Source of the DNA: Streptomyces durocortorensis
GTDB lineage: Bacteria > Actinomycetota > Actinomycetes > Streptomycetales > Streptomycetaceae
Direction of reading: 5' to 3'
Assembly: GCF_031760065.1 (NCBI RefSeq)
Contig: NZ_CP134500.1
Location: 6,386,001-6,450,000 of the forward strand
Length of the DNA stretch: 64,000 bases
This document shows positions 26,196 through 38,425 of this stretch, one piece after another. How positions within the stretch are numbered: position 1 is the first letter of the stretch; every line of letters begins with the position of its first letter. The position numbers were made by a program, and so were the translations under genes. Under the pieces are notes generated by a model, which did no database searches, was not told the origin of the DNA, and worked only from the letters and a program-made list of their open reading frames with translations.

Positions 26196-27674
26196 ATGTC
26201 CTCAGCGGAGCCCACCGAGCAGACCGGACCGGCCCCGCGGCCGCACCCCGGCCGGACCCTCCGTCCGGACCCCGCCCCGGCGCCGGTGCCCGGCCTCGCC
26301 GAGAGCGCGGGCCGGATCGCCGACGGAGCCACCACCTCCACCGCCCTCGTCGCCGACGCGCTCGCCCGGATCGAGGCGACGCAATCCACCCTCAACGCCT
26401 TCCGACATGTGCGGGCCGAAGCCTCCCTGGCGGAGGCCGCCGAAGCCGACCGCAGACTCGCGGCGGGGGAGCGGCTGCCGCTCCTCGGCGTCCCCGTCGC
26501 CGTCAAGGACGACACCGATGTCGCGGGCCTGCCCACCCACTTCGGCTGCGACGGCGAACGGCCCCCTGCCACCGCCGACAGCGAGGCGGTGCGCCGGCTG
26601 CGCGCGGCCGGGGCGATCGTCGTCGGCAAGGCCAACTCCTGCGAACTGGGCCAGTGGCCGTTCACCGAGGGCCCCGCGTTCGGCGCCACCCGCAACCCCT
26701 GGAACCCCGCGCACACCCCGGGCGGCTCCTCCGGCGGATCGGCGGCCGCCGTCGCCGCCGGGCTCGTCCCCGCCGCCCTCGGCTCGGACGGGGCCGGGTC
26801 CGTCCGCATCCCCGCCGCCTGGACCCATCTCGTCGGCATCAAGCCCCAGCGCGGCCGCATCTCGGTGCACCCGCACCACGACGCCTTCCAGGGCCTCACC
26901 GTCAACGGCCCCCTCGCCCGTACGGTGGCCGACGCGGCGCTCCTGCTGGACGCGGCCGCGGGCGCGCACCCGGAGGACCTGCACCGTCCGCCCGCCGTCC
27001 GCGCCGCCGAGGCCGCCCGACGCGACCCGGGCCGCCTGCGCATCGCCCTCGCCTGGCGGCCCCCGCTCACCCTCACCCGAGCGGCCCCGGACCCCGAGGT
27101 GCGCCGGGCCGTCACCGAGCTGGCCGAGGCCCTCGCCCGGCTCGGCCACCACGTAGAGGAGGCCCGCCCCCGGTACGGACTGATCGGCCTCGCCTTCGTG
27201 CCCCGCGCCACGGCGGGCATCGCCGAGTTCGCCGCCCGCCAACCCCAACCGGCCCTGCTCGACCCCCGCACCCGCAGCGCCCAGCGGACCGGGACACGTC
27301 TCGGCGGACGGGCGGTGCGGGCCGCCCGCGCCCGCGAAGTGCGCCAGCACCGCCGGATCGGGGCGCTCTTCGACGCCTCCGGGTTCGATGTGCTCCTCAC
27401 CCCGACCACGGCCGCCCCGCCGCCGCGTATCGGCCGGTTCGACGACCTCAGCGCCTGGCGCACCGACCTCGCGATGGCGGCCGCGTGCCCGTACGCCTGG
27501 CCCTGGAACGTCCTCGGCTGGCCCGGCGTGAACGTCCCGGCCGGCTTCACCAGCACCGGTCTCCCCGTCGGCGCCCAGCTCCTCGGCCCCTCCCGCAGCG
27601 AGGCGCGGCTGATCGCCCTGGCCGCCCAGCTGGAGGACGACCGGCGCTGGTACGAGCACCGGCCGCCCGCCTGA
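26196..27674 (+). CDS. Amidase-signature enzyme
   Basis: 492-residue hydrolase of the amidase-signature family. The Ser-cisSer-Lys triad is visible: Lys in GVPVAVKDDTDV, the cis-Ser in GGSSGGSAAAVAAG, and the nucleophile in SDGAGSVRIPAAW. The C-terminal block PWNVLGWPGVNVPAGFT is also typical. ATG 26196 follows GAGGGAGG. Streptomyces amidases of this type act on varied amides; no substrate is indicated, but nearness to the pyrimidine operon is worth noting. Confidence 0.88.
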   Translation: MSSAEPTEQTGPAPRPHPGRTLRPDPAPAPVPGLAESAGRIADGATTSTALVADALARIEATQSTLNAFRHVRAEASLAEAAEADRRLAAGERLPLLGVPVAVKDDTDVAGLPTHFGCDGERPPATADSEAVRRLRAAGAIVVGKANSCELGQWPFTEGPAFGATRNPWNPAHTPGGSSGGSAAAVAAGLVPAALGSDGAGSVRIPAAWTHLVGIKPQRGRISVHPHHDAFQGLTVNGPLARTVADAALLLDAAAGAHPEDLHRPPAVRAAEAARRDPGRLRIALAWRPPLTLTRAAPDPEVRRAVTELAEALARLGHHVEEARPRYGLIGLAFVPRATAGIAEFAARQPQPALLDPRTRSAQRTGTRLGGRAVRAARAREVRQHRRIGALFDASGFDVLLTPTTAAPPPRIGRFDDLSAWRTDLAMAAACPYAWPWNVLGWPGVNVPAGFTSTGLPVGAQLLGPSRSEARLIALAAQLEDDRRWYEHRPPA

Positions 27675-30278
<2,604 letters not shown>

Positions 30279-30472
30279 CCTGGTGAGGGGCGGACGCTTC
30301 CGCCCACCGTTCCGCCCCGGCCGGCCCTGTGCCCGCCGGGGCGGTTCGCGTCTCCGGGTGTCCCCGCCTGCCTCTCGGGCCCCCTTAGCCCACATACGCC
30401 CCCGACGCACAACGGACCCACCGGTTTCATGTGATCGGGTGAACGACCAATCCGCCTGGCCCACGGCTCCGA

Positions 30473-32068
30473 ATGACGGCCGTGAGGATCACCCGGACAA
30501 CCCTTGCCCGCGAAACGCTCGCAGCCCTCAGCGGACTGCTGGCGGGATTCGCCGCACTGACCGTCGCCGAGCTCGTGTCGGCTGCCGTCAGGCCCGAGGC
30601 GAGCCCCGTGACGGCGGTCGGCGGGGCGGCCATCGACCGGACGCCCGCCGGTGTGAAGGACTGGGCGATCCGGAACTTCGGCGAGAGCGACAAGTTCGTC
30701 CTGCAGCTCGGCATCGTAGTCACGCTCGCCCTCTTCGCCCTCGCCGTCGGCGTGCTGGCCCTGCGCCACCGCCGTGCAGGTTCCGCCGCCGTCCTCGCCT
30801 TCGGTGTGGTCGGCGCCGCCGCCGCCGTCAGCCGCCCGGACTCCACCGGCCTGGTCGACGGACTCCCATCGCTGGTGGGAGCGGCGGCCGGGGCGGTCCT
30901 GCTGTACGTCCTCATCGGCAGTCTCACCCGGCCGCGCCGGATCTCGGGGGAGGAGCAGCACGCGTACGAGGAGAGCGGCTGGGACCGGCGGGGCTTCCTG
31001 ATCGCCGCCACCGCCGCGGCCGCCGCCTCCACCGTCGCCGGAGCGGTCGGCCGGACGCTGAACGGCCGGAGCAGTCAGGACGCCGTCGCCTCCCGCACGG
31101 CTGTCCGGCTGCCCGCCCCGGCTTCACCCGCGCAGCCGATCCCTGCGGGAGCCCGGCTACGGGTGCCCGGCCTGCCCCCGTTCACCACCCCCAACAACAA
31201 GTTCTACCGGGTCGACACCGCCCTGGTGGTCCCCAAGGTCGACGCGAACACCTGGCGGCTGCGCATCCACGGCAAGGGCGTACGCCGAGACCGGGAGTTC
31301 ACCTACCAGGACCTGCTGGAACGCCCCCTGATCGAGCGTGAGATCACCCTCTGCTGCGTCTCCAACGAGGTCGGAGGCCCCTACATCGGCCACGCCAGGT
31401 GGATCGGGGTACGCCTGGCCGACCTGCTCAAGGAGGCGGGCGTCAAGCCGCCGTCCCGGGGCGGCAAGGCCGACCAGATCATCGCCCGCTCGGTGGACGG
31501 CATGACGCTCGGCACTCCCGTCGAGGACGTCATGGACGGCCGGGACGCGATGCTCGCCGTGGGCATGAACGGCGAACCGCTTCCCTTCGTCCACGGGTTC
31601 CCCGTCCGCATGCTCGTCCCCGGCCTCTACGGGTACGTCTCGGCCTGCAAGTGGATCGAGGACATCGAGCTCACCACTTTCGACGAGTACGACGCGTACT
31701 GGGTGAAGCGCAAGTGGGCCCGCAAGGCCCCGATCAAGACCCAGTCCCGGATCGACACCCCCAAGCCCTTCGGCCGTCCCGGGGCCGGCACGGTCATGGT
31801 GGCCGGAGTGGCCTGGGCCCAGCACCGGGGGATCTCGAAGGTCGAGATCCGCGTCGACGACGGCCCGTGGCGCCCGGCCCAGCTGGCCGAGCAGAGCACC
31901 GTCGACGCCTGGCGCCAGTGGTCCTACCCCTGGCAGGCCACCCCCGGCGGCCACACCCTCACCGTCCGCGCCACCGACGGCACGGGCGCGGTCCAGACCG
32001 AGAAGCGCACCAAGACCGTCCCGGACGGTGCCAGTGGCTGGCACTCCGTCGTGGTCTCCGTCGACTGA
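30473..32068 (+). CDS. Membrane molybdopterin oxidoreductase
   Basis: 531 residues. The N-terminal 150 residues have about four membrane helices. A twin-Arg motif WDRRGFLIAATAAAAAS follows at about 170, and then a YedY/sulfite-oxidase-type molybdopterin domain begins. The likely molybdenum Cys is in ITLCCVSNEVGGPY, with cofactor motifs ARWIGVRLADLL, LPFVHGFPVRMLVPGLYGY and YWVKRKWA. A C-terminal sulfite-oxidase dimerisation-like domain begins near VAGVAWAQHRGISKVEIRV. The fusion of a membrane module to the exported enzyme is unusual compared with YedY, whose heme subunit YedZ is separate. Next gene is a fasciclin lipoprotein. Confidence 0.85.
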   Translation: MTAVRITRTTLARETLAALSGLLAGFAALTVAELVSAAVRPEASPVTAVGGAAIDRTPAGVKDWAIRNFGESDKFVLQLGIVVTLALFALAVGVLALRHRRAGSAAVLAFGVVGAAAAVSRPDSTGLVDGLPSLVGAAAGAVLLYVLIGSLTRPRRISGEEQHAYEESGWDRRGFLIAATAAAAASTVAGAVGRTLNGRSSQDAVASRTAVRLPAPASPAQPIPAGARLRVPGLPPFTTPNNKFYRVDTALVVPKVDANTWRLRIHGKGVRRDREFTYQDLLERPLIEREITLCCVSNEVGGPYIGHARWIGVRLADLLKEAGVKPPSRGGKADQIIARSVDGMTLGTPVEDVMDGRDAMLAVGMNGEPLPFVHGFPVRMLVPGLYGYVSACKWIEDIELTTFDEYDAYWVKRKWARKAPIKTQSRIDTPKPFGRPGAGTVMVAGVAWAQHRGISKVEIRVDDGPWRPAQLAEQSTVDAWRQWSYPWQATPGGHTLTVRATDGTGAVQTEKRTKTVPDGASGWHSVVVSVD

Positions 32069-32175
32069 TCCCAACAGACCCTTCCATCTGCACTGCTCCA
32101 TTCCCAGCCAGACGGCATTCCCTTGCCCCATACGAACCGTCCCGTTTTCCCGTACCGACAATCCAGGAGAATTCC

Positions 32176-32823
32176 ATGAACGCCCTTCGCCACCGCCGTG
32201 CAGCCGTCGCCGTCGTCGCCGCGGTCCTGCTGCCCCTGTCGCTGACCGCCTGCGCCGAGGACACCTCGGACAAGGCGTCCGACAGCGCTTCCGCCGCGAG
32301 CTCGACTCCCGAGGAGTCAAAGCCGGCCGCCGGTGACGACACGTCGACGGACAAGCCGTTCGGCCCGGCCTGCGCCGGCGTCCCGAAGGACGGCGCGGGC
32401 AGCTTCGACGGCATGGCCCAGGACCCGGTCGCCACCGCCGCCTCCAACAACCCCGCGCTGTCCACACTTGTCGCCGCCGTGCAGAAGGCCGGCCTCGTCG
32501 ACACCCTCAACAACGCCGAGAACATCACGGTGTTCGCGCCCACCAACGACGCTTTCGCCAAGATCCCGAAGGCCGACCTGGACGCGGTCCTCAACGACAA
32601 GGCCATGCTCACCAAGATCCTCACCTACCACGTGGTGGGGGAGAAGCTCACCCCGCAGCAGCTGGAGAGCGGCACGTTCGACACGCTGCAGAAGAGCACG
32701 CTGACCACGTCAGGCTCCGGTGAGTCGTACCAGGTCAACGACAGCGCCGGCGTGGTCTGCGGCAACGTCCCGACCGCCAACGCCACTGTCTACATCATCG
32801 ACACGGTGCTGATGCCGAAGTAG
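32176..32823 (+). CDS. Fasciclin-domain lipoprotein
   Basis: 215 residues. A lipobox LTAC follows the signal, then a Ser/Ala/Glu-rich linker of about 40 residues. The fasciclin (FAS1) domain covers about 75-215 with ITVFAPTNDAFAKIP and ILTYHVVGEKLTPQQL. It resembles mycobacterial MPT70/MPT83. It follows the molybdopterin oxidoreductase by 107 bases on the same strand; similar pairs occur near SigK-type genes in other actinobacteria, but no sigma gene is seen here. ATG 32176 follows AGGAGA. Confidence 0.88.
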   Translation: MNALRHRRAAVAVVAAVLLPLSLTACAEDTSDKASDSASAASSTPEESKPAAGDDTSTDKPFGPACAGVPKDGAGSFDGMAQDPVATAASNNPALSTLVAAVQKAGLVDTLNNAENITVFAPTNDAFAKIPKADLDAVLNDKAMLTKILTYHVVGEKLTPQQLESGTFDTLQKSTLTTSGSGESYQVNDSAGVVCGNVPTANATVYIIDTVLMPK

Positions 32824-32914
32824 TCGGGCGGCAGTCTCCTGCCGTGACAGACCGCCCCGCTGCGGGAGGGCCGCCGGCGACCTCCTGGGCCCTTCCGCAG
32901 CGAGGCTCTCGCCT

Positions 32915-33037
32915 TCACGGGTCGAAGACCCTCCCCAGCGCCTCCTTCAGCTCCCCGACCGTGGGGCGTCGGAGGCAGGCGCTGAGGTAGCAGTCCGGGC
33001 GCACGACGCACGCGGCACCCCCGAAGGTCAGCGCGGG
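32915..33037 (-). pseudogene. C-terminal remnant of an FAD-dependent monooxygenase
   Basis: Minus-strand reading gives ALTFGGAACVVRPDCYLSAC, then LRRPTVGELKEALGRVFDP and a stop at 32915. The pattern xLVRPDGYVAW...L...L is the end of aromatic-ring FAD monooxygenases; here Gly/Trp are changed to Cys/Ser. No upstream part of the gene remains, and the flanks (32824-32914, 33038-33102) hold nothing I can name. Confidence 0.5.
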
Positions 33038-33102
33038 CTTTCACGCCGGGGTGCAGGCGTCCTGGGCATCGGTGTTCATGCCCTGCGCGCCGGGGGCCTT
33101 CG

Positions 33103-34167
33103 TTACGGCACCCGGGCCGTCCACTCGGGCGAACCGAACTTGGTCCGTACGAGCTCCTCGGCGCGGGCCAGCTCGGCGTCCGTCACGCCGCCCGTGGTCA
33201 GCCCGTGCCGCTTGCGGAAGGAGCCGATCATGCGCTCGATCACCGCCTGGCGGGGTAGCCCCGTCTGCCGCCGCAGCGGGTCGACGCGCTTCTTCGCGGA
33301 CCGGGTGCCCTTGTCGGACAGCTTCTCCTTCCCGATCCGCAGCACCTCCAGCATCTTGTCGGCGTCGATGTCGTACGCCATCGTCACGTGGTGCAGCACC
33401 GCCCCCGGACCGCCGTCGGGCCCCACCACCCGCTTCTGCGCCGCCCCCGCGATCTTGCCGACCTCGGTGGCGATGTCGTTGAGCGGCTGGTACCAGGCCT
33501 TGATGCCCATGTCCGCGAGGGCTTCGAGCACCCAGTCGTCCAGATAGGCGTAGCTGTCGGCGAACGAGAGGCCCGACACCAGCGACTGCGGCACGGCCAG
33601 CGAGTAGGTGATGGTGGAGCTCGGCTCGGCGAACATCGCGCCACCGCCCGAGATCCGGCGCACGACGTTCACACCGTGCCGCTCCACACCCGCCGGGTCG
33701 ACCTCGTTGCGCAGTGACTGGAAGCTGCCGATGATCACGGCGGGGGAGTCCCACTCCCAGACCCGCAGCGTCGGCGGACGGCGGCCCGCCGCCACCTCCG
33801 CGGTGATCACCTCGTCGAGCGCCATGTGCAGCGCGGGCGACTGCGGGGCCTCGTGGATCAGCTGCCAGTCGTAGTCGGACCACTCCGTGGCCCGCGCCAG
33901 CGCCCGTCGTACGGCGGTGGCGACGCCCTCCGCGCTCAGCCCGAGCATCACCGTGGATTCGGGCAGCGCCGCCTCGATCCGGGCCGCCAGCCCGGCCGTG
34001 TCGGTGTTGGCCGGGGCACCCTCCAGGGCCGCGTCGATCGCGAGGATCGCCTCGTCGGGTTCGAGGAAGAAGTCCCCGGCGACGCGGACGTTCCGCAGCG
34101 CCCCGCCCTCGACGTCCAGGTCCACCACGACCAGCTTGCCGCCGGGAACCTTGTACTCACCGTGCAC
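33103..34167 (-). CDS. Lipoate-protein-ligase family protein, domain-swapped order
   Basis: 354 residues. The first 90-100 residues (GEYKVPGGKLVVVDLDVEGG, GDFFLEPDEAILAIDAALEG) match the accessory C-terminal domain of LplA. The catalytic lipoate/biotin transferase domain follows: LHMALDEVI, PAVIIGSFQSLRNEV, RRISGGGAMFAEPSSTITYSL and the Lys-containing GKIAGAAQKRV. E. coli LplA has the opposite order. GTG at 34167 has a GGAGGC site 6 bases away; the frame stays open further up. Expected role: attaching lipoate or octanoate to 2-oxoacid dehydrogenase or glycine-cleavage subunits. The nearby valine operon may explain its presence. Confidence 0.85.
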   Translation of the reverse strand: MHGEYKVPGGKLVVVDLDVEGGALRNVRVAGDFFLEPDEAILAIDAALEGAPANTDTAGLAARIEAALPESTVMLGLSAEGVATAVRRALARATEWSDYDWQLIHEAPQSPALHMALDEVITAEVAAGRRPPTLRVWEWDSPAVIIGSFQSLRNEVDPAGVERHGVNVVRRISGGGAMFAEPSSTITYSLAVPQSLVSGLSFADSYAYLDDWVLEALADMGIKAWYQPLNDIATEVGKIAGAAQKRVVGPDGGPGAVLHHVTMAYDIDADKMLEVLRIGKEKLSDKGTRSAKKRVDPLRRQTGLPRQAVIERMIGSFRKRHGLTTGGVTDAELARAEELVRTKFGSPEWTARVP

Positions 34168-34282
34168 CGTGCTGCCTCCAGCTTCGTCTAAGAGGGCCCG
34201 GTTCGACGGATGAGCCGGACACAACTGGATGTAACGCGCATCGGGGCGCGGATCATCCCGCGCGGACGACGGTCAGGCGCCC

Positions 34283-34420
34283 TCAGTCCTCCGCCGCCGG
34301 ACCCGGCAGCGCCGCCAGTACCCGATGCAGCCCGTCGGCGGGCAGCCTGCCGCCCCGCGCCACCTCGGCGGAACCGCCGCCGCCCGCCAGGTCTCCCGCC
34401 GGCCGTCGACCCCGACCGGC
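34283..34420 (-). pseudogene. Possible DHHA1-type remnant
   Basis: Minus-strand reading gives DLAGGGGSAEVARGG, then RLPADGLHRVLAALPGPAAED and a stop at 34283. The GGGGGSxxxAxGGxxD pattern resembles the DHHA1 domain end of alanyl-tRNA synthetase-like editing proteins. Nothing upstream continues it. The rest of the gap 34168-34477 shows no other gene. Confidence 0.35.
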
Positions 34421-34477
34421 GCACGCACGTTCCGCATCCGGTGGTGGCCGACGGCCGGTCCGCACCGCCTGCGCGGA

Positions 34478-35287
34478 TCAGCGGTGGGCGAACTCCGCGG
34501 GCCGCTTCTCGGTGAACGCCTTCATGCCCTCCTTCTGGTCGTCCGTCGCGAACACCGCGTGGAACAGGCGGCGTTCGAAGCGGACGCCCTCGGCGAGCGT
34601 CGTCTCGAAGGCCCGGTTGACTGCCTCCTTCGCCATCATCGCGACGGGCGCCGACATCCCGGCGACCGTGCCCGCGACAGCGAGCGCCTTCTCCAGCAGG
34701 TCCGCGTCCGGGACGATCCGGGAGACCAGACCGGCCCGCTCGGCCTCCTCGGCGTCCATGTTCCGGCCGGTCAGACAGAGGTCCATCGCCTTGGCCTTGC
34801 CGACCGCCCGGGTCAGTCGCTGGGAGCCGCCGATGCCGGGGATCACGCCGAGGCGGATCTCCGGCTGTCCGAAGACGGCGGTGTCCGAGGCGATCACCAG
34901 GTCGCACAGCATGGCCAACTCGCAGCCGCCGCCCAGGGCGTAGCCCCGTACGGCGGCGACCGTGGGCGTACGGAGGTGGCCGAGCCGGTCCCAGGCGGTG
35001 AACCAGTCGCTGAGGTACATGTCCAGGTAGCTCCGCGGCTGCATCTCCTTGATGTCCGCCCCGGCCGCGAACGCCTTGTTCCCGCTGCCTGTGATGATGA
35101 TGCAGCCGACGTCAGGGTCGCGGTCCAGCGCCTCGGTCGCCTCCACCGTCTCCCGCATGACGTCCAGGCTCAGCGCGTTGAGCGCCTTGGGGCGGTTCAG
35201 GGTGAGCAGGGCGGTTCGGCCCCGGCGCTCGACGAGGATGGTGTCGTACGGGCCCGGGACGGACGTGCTCTCGTTGTTCTCGCTCAC
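34478..35287 (-). CDS. echA: Enoyl-CoA hydratase
   Basis: 269-residue crotonase-fold enzyme. Both oxyanion and catalytic blocks are present: [14 protein letters not shown] and [23 protein letters not shown], followed by [20 protein letters not shown] with the catalytic Glu. In valine breakdown it would hydrate methacrylyl-CoA to 3-hydroxyisobutyryl-CoA. GTG start at 35287 overlaps the mmsB stop (GTGA). Last gene of the operon. Confidence 0.92.
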   Translation of the reverse strand: MSENNESTSVPGPYDTILVERRGRTALLTLNRPKALNALSLDVMRETVEATEALDRDPDVGCIIITGSGNKAFAAGADIKEMQPRSYLDMYLSDWFTAWDRLGHLRTPTVAAVRGYALGGGCELAMLCDLVIASDTAVFGQPEIRLGVIPGIGGSQRLTRAVGKAKAMDLCLTGRNMDAEEAERAGLVSRIVPDADLLEKALAVAGTVAGMSAPVAMMAKEAVNRAFETTLAEGVRFERRLFHAVFATDDQKEGMKAFTEKRPAEFAHR

Positions 35288-36210
35288 GGGGTGGCGCCCT
35301 TCTCTGTATCGGTGGTGGTCGAGGAAGCGGCCCGGATGGCCCGGACGATGCCGGAGAAGTCCTGGTCCGCCCCGCTGCCTTCGGCGAAGCGCGCGTACAA
35401 CTCGGCAGCCCTGAGGCCAAGTTCGGCGTCGACACCGCCCGCGCGCACCGCGTTGGCGGCCAGCCCGAGGTCCTTCGCCATCAGCGGTGCCGCGAATCCG
35501 GGGCGGTAGTCGCGGTTGGCCGGGCTGCCGGGGACGGGGCCGGGGACCGGGCAGTTGACGGTGAGCGCCCAGCACTGGCCGGAGGCCGCCGACGCCACGT
35601 CGTACAGCGCCTGGTCGGAGAGGCCGAGGCTTTCGGCGAGCACGAACGCCTCGCTGACGGCGATCATCGAGACGCCGAGGATCATGTTGTTGCAGATCTT
35701 CGCCGCCTGTCCGGCGCCCGCCGCCCCGCAGTGCACCGCCTTCTCGCCCATCACCCACAGCAGCGGCCCGGCCTCCGTGAACGCGGCCTTCTCACCCCCG
35801 GCCATGAAGGTGAGGGTGCCCGCCTCAGCCCCCACCACCCCGCCGGAGACCGGGGCGTCCAGCGAGCGGTGACCGGCCGCCGCGGCCGCCGCGTGGGCGG
35901 CGCGGGAGTCGGCCACGTCGATGGTCGAGCAGTCGACGAACAGCGTGCCGGGGCGGGCCGCTTCGAGCAGCCCCTCCTGCCCGTACAGGGAGAGCACATG
36001 GCGTCCGGCGGGCAGCATGGTCATCACCACGTCGGCCACCGCGGCCGCTTCGGCGGCGGACTTCGCCCGCTCCACCCCGCTCTCCACGGCGGCCGCCAGA
36101 CACGTTTCGACGAGGTCGTGGCCGAGCACGCGGTGCCCGGCCCGGACGAGGTTGGCGGCCATCGGGGCGCCCATGTGGCCCAGCCCGACGAAGGCGACAG
36201 TGGTGGTCAC
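35284..36210 (-). CDS. mmsB: 3-Hydroxyisobutyrate dehydrogenase
   Basis: 308-residue NAD-dependent beta-hydroxyacid dehydrogenase that oxidises 3-hydroxyisobutyrate to methylmalonate semialdehyde. N-terminal Rossmann motif [22 protein letters not shown], substrate block [22 protein letters not shown], catalytic Lys in [18 protein letters not shown] at 36210 overlaps the preceding gene's stop. Between the hydrolase and the hydratase, its place fits the valine pathway exactly. Confidence 0.94.
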   Translation of the reverse strand: MTTTVAFVGLGHMGAPMAANLVRAGHRVLGHDLVETCLAAAVESGVERAKSAAEAAAVADVVMTMLPAGRHVLSLYGQEGLLEAARPGTLFVDCSTIDVADSRAAHAAAAAAGHRSLDAPVSGGVVGAEAGTLTFMAGGEKAAFTEAGPLLWVMGEKAVHCGAAGAGQAAKICNNMILGVSMIAVSEAFVLAESLGLSDQALYDVASAASGQCWALTVNCPVPGPVPGSPANRDYRPGFAAPLMAKDLGLAANAVRAGGVDAELGLRAAELYARFAEGSGADQDFSGIVRAIRAASSTTTDTEKGATP

Positions 36211-37274
36211 CAGGGCACCTCCTGCGGTGAGTCGTCTGCGGTGAGGGACAGTTCCTCGCCGCCGGTCGGTGCGAAGTACCGGGCCACGTCCGCGTCCGTG
36301 ACCTCCACGAGCCTCCCCGGGGTCCAGCGGGGGTCGCGGTCCTTGTCGATCACCTGGGCCCGGATGCCCTCCACCAGGTCGGGGGAGGTCAGGGCCGCGT
36401 ACGAGACGCGGTACTCCTGCTCCAGCACCCTTTCCAGCGGCCCGAGTTCGCGTGCCCGGCGCAGCGCGGCGAGGGTGACCTTCAGCGCGGTCGGCGAACG
36501 GCCCAGGATCGTGGCGGCCGCCTCACCGGCCGCCGGGGCATCGGACACGAGCAGCCGCTCCACGATCTCCTCGACTGTGTCGGCGGCGTAACAGTGGTCG
36601 ATCCAGAACCGGTTGGCCCCCAGTACGCCGGGCGGTGCGTCATGGACGTGCCGGTGCAGCACCGCCGCCGGGGCCTCCGTCCGCAGTTCGGCGAGGAACG
36701 CGGGCAGGCCCTCCTGCGGTACGAAGTGGTCGGCCAGCCCGCACAGCAGCGCGTCCCCGGCCCCCACCGCCGCACCGGTCAGGGCGAGATGGGTGCCCAG
36801 CTCCCCGGGGGCCAGCGCCAGCAGATACGTGCCGCCGACGTCCGGCACGAAGCCGATCCCGGTCTCCGGCATGGCCACCTTCGACCGCTCGGTGACGACG
36901 CGTACGCTGCCGTGCGCCGAGACGCCGACACCGCCGCCCATCACGATGCCGTCCATGACCGCCACATACGGCTTGGGATAGCGGGCGATCCGGGCGTTGA
37001 GCCGGTACTCGTCGCGCCAGAACGCGGCCGACGCCCTGCCGCCCGCCCGCGCGTCGTCGTAGATGGACCGGATGTCGCCGCCCGCGCACAGGCCGCGCTC
37101 CCCGGCCCCGGTGATGACGACGGCCGCCACCTCGGGGTCGTGCTCCCAGCGGTCGAGCGCCGCCGCGATCGTCTCCACCATATGGTGGGTGAGGGCGTTG
37201 AGCGCCTTGGGGCGGTTCAGGGTGAGCACCCCCGTACGCCCCTCGACGCTCACCCGTACGAGCGCCTCGGTCAT
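36207..37274 (-). CDS. 3-Hydroxyisobutyryl-CoA hydrolase-like protein
   Basis: 355-residue crotonase-fold protein, longer than hydratases and matching HIBYL-CoA hydrolases. Blocks: RGLCAGGDIRSIYDDA, YPKPYVAVMDGIVMGGGVG, KVAMPETGIGFVPDVGGTYL and RFWIDHCYAADTVEEI. Reaction: releases CoA from 3-hydroxyisobutyryl-CoA so that MmsB can act. The start ATG lies in the acyl-CoA dehydrogenase stop (ATGA, 37271-37274). Confidence 0.9.
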   Translation of the reverse strand: MTEALVRVSVEGRTGVLTLNRPKALNALTHHMVETIAAALDRWEHDPEVAAVVITGAGERGLCAGGDIRSIYDDARAGGRASAAFWRDEYRLNARIARYPKPYVAVMDGIVMGGGVGVSAHGSVRVVTERSKVAMPETGIGFVPDVGGTYLLALAPGELGTHLALTGAAVGAGDALLCGLADHFVPQEGLPAFLAELRTEAPAAVLHRHVHDAPPGVLGANRFWIDHCYAADTVEEIVERLLVSDAPAAGEAAATILGRSPTALKVTLAALRRARELGPLERVLEQEYRVSYAALTSPDLVEGIRAQVIDKDRDPRWTPGRLVEVTDADVARYFAPTGGEELSLTADDSPQEVPW

Positions 37275-38425
37275 CGCAGGCCTCCCGTCAGGCTCCTGGC
37301 CACCACGACGCGCATGATCTCGTTGGTCCCTTCCAGGATCTGGTGGACCCGCAGGTCCCGGACGATCTTCTCGATGCCGTACTCGGCCAGATAGCCGTAG
37401 CCGCCGTGGAGTTGGAGCGCCCGGTCGGCCACCGAGTAGCCGGTGTCGGTCGCGAAGTGCTTGGCCATCGCGCACAGCTGCGGGGCACCGGCCACGTTCC
37501 GGTCCAGCGCCTCGGCCGCCTGCCGCACCAGGGCCCGGGCGGCGGCCAGTTCGGTCGCCATGTCGGCCAGCCGGAACCGAAGCGCCTGGGCGTCCAGCAG
37601 CCTGGCACCGAACGCCTCCCGGTCCGCCAGGTGGGACACACTGCGGTCCAGGGCGCTCTGCGCACCACCCAACGAGCAGGCGGCGATACCGAGTCGGCCG
37701 CCGTTGAGCCCGTTCATCGCGATGCGGAAGCCGCCGCCCTCCTCGCCGAGCATCCGGCCCGCGGGGATGCGCACCCCGTCCATCAGGACCTGCCGGGTGG
37801 GCTGCGCGTTCCACCCCATCTTCCTCTCGTCGGCCCCGAACGACAGCCCGGAGTCGTCCCGTTCGACGAGGAAGGCGGAGATGCCGCGCGGCCCGGCCTC
37901 GCCGGTGCGGGCGAGCACGATGTACAGGTGCGAGGCGCCCGCCCCGGAGATGAACTGCTTCGTGCCCGTCAGCACGTAGTGGTCGCCGTCGCGCACCGCG
38001 CGGGTGCTCAGCGCGGCGGCGTCGGAGCCCGCGCCCGGCTCGGTGAGGCAGTAACTGCCCAGCTGCTCCATGGCGCAGAGCGCGGGCAGGTAGCGGCCCC
38101 GCTGGGCCCCGGTGCCGTACCGGTCGATCATCCAGCCGACCATGTTGTGGATCGACAGATAGCCCGCGATGGACGGGCAGCCGGTGGCCAGGGCTTCGAA
38201 GACGAGGACCCCGTCGGAGCGGGACAGCTCCGACCCGCCGACGTCCTCCCGTACGTAGACGCCGCCGAGGCCGAGCCCCGCCGCCTTGCGCAGCACGTCG
38301 ACGGGGAAGTGCTTGTCCTGGTCCCAAGCCACCGCGTGCGGGGCCAGATGTTCCTGGGCGAAGTCCAGGGTCGTTTCGACGACGGCGAGCTGGTCGTCGG
38401 TGAGGAGCGTGGTCACGGCGCTCAC
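37271..38425 (-). CDS. Acyl-CoA dehydrogenase (probable isobutyryl-CoA dehydrogenase)
   Basis: 384-residue flavoenzyme. FAD and substrate blocks: LTEPGAGSDAAALST, TGTKQFISGAGASHLY, WNAQPTRQVLMDGVRIP. The catalytic Glu is in ILEGTNEIMRVVVAR. In this operon it should oxidise isobutyryl-CoA to methacrylyl-CoA, the first committed step after the branched-chain oxoacid dehydrogenase. I chose the GTG at 38425 because it overlaps the mmsA stop (GTGA); GTG at 38416 is the alternative. Confidence 0.9.
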   Translation of the reverse strand: MSAVTTLLTDDQLAVVETTLDFAQEHLAPHAVAWDQDKHFPVDVLRKAAGLGLGGVYVREDVGGSELSRSDGVLVFEALATGCPSIAGYLSIHNMVGWMIDRYGTGAQRGRYLPALCAMEQLGSYCLTEPGAGSDAAALSTRAVRDGDHYVLTGTKQFISGAGASHLYIVLARTGEAGPRGISAFLVERDDSGLSFGADERKMGWNAQPTRQVLMDGVRIPAGRMLGEEGGGFRIAMNGLNGGRLGIAACSLGGAQSALDRSVSHLADREAFGARLLDAQALRFRLADMATELAAARALVRQAAEALDRNVAGAPQLCAMAKHFATDTGYSVADRALQLHGGYGYLAEYGIEKIVRDLRVHQILEGTNEIMRVVVARSLTGGLR

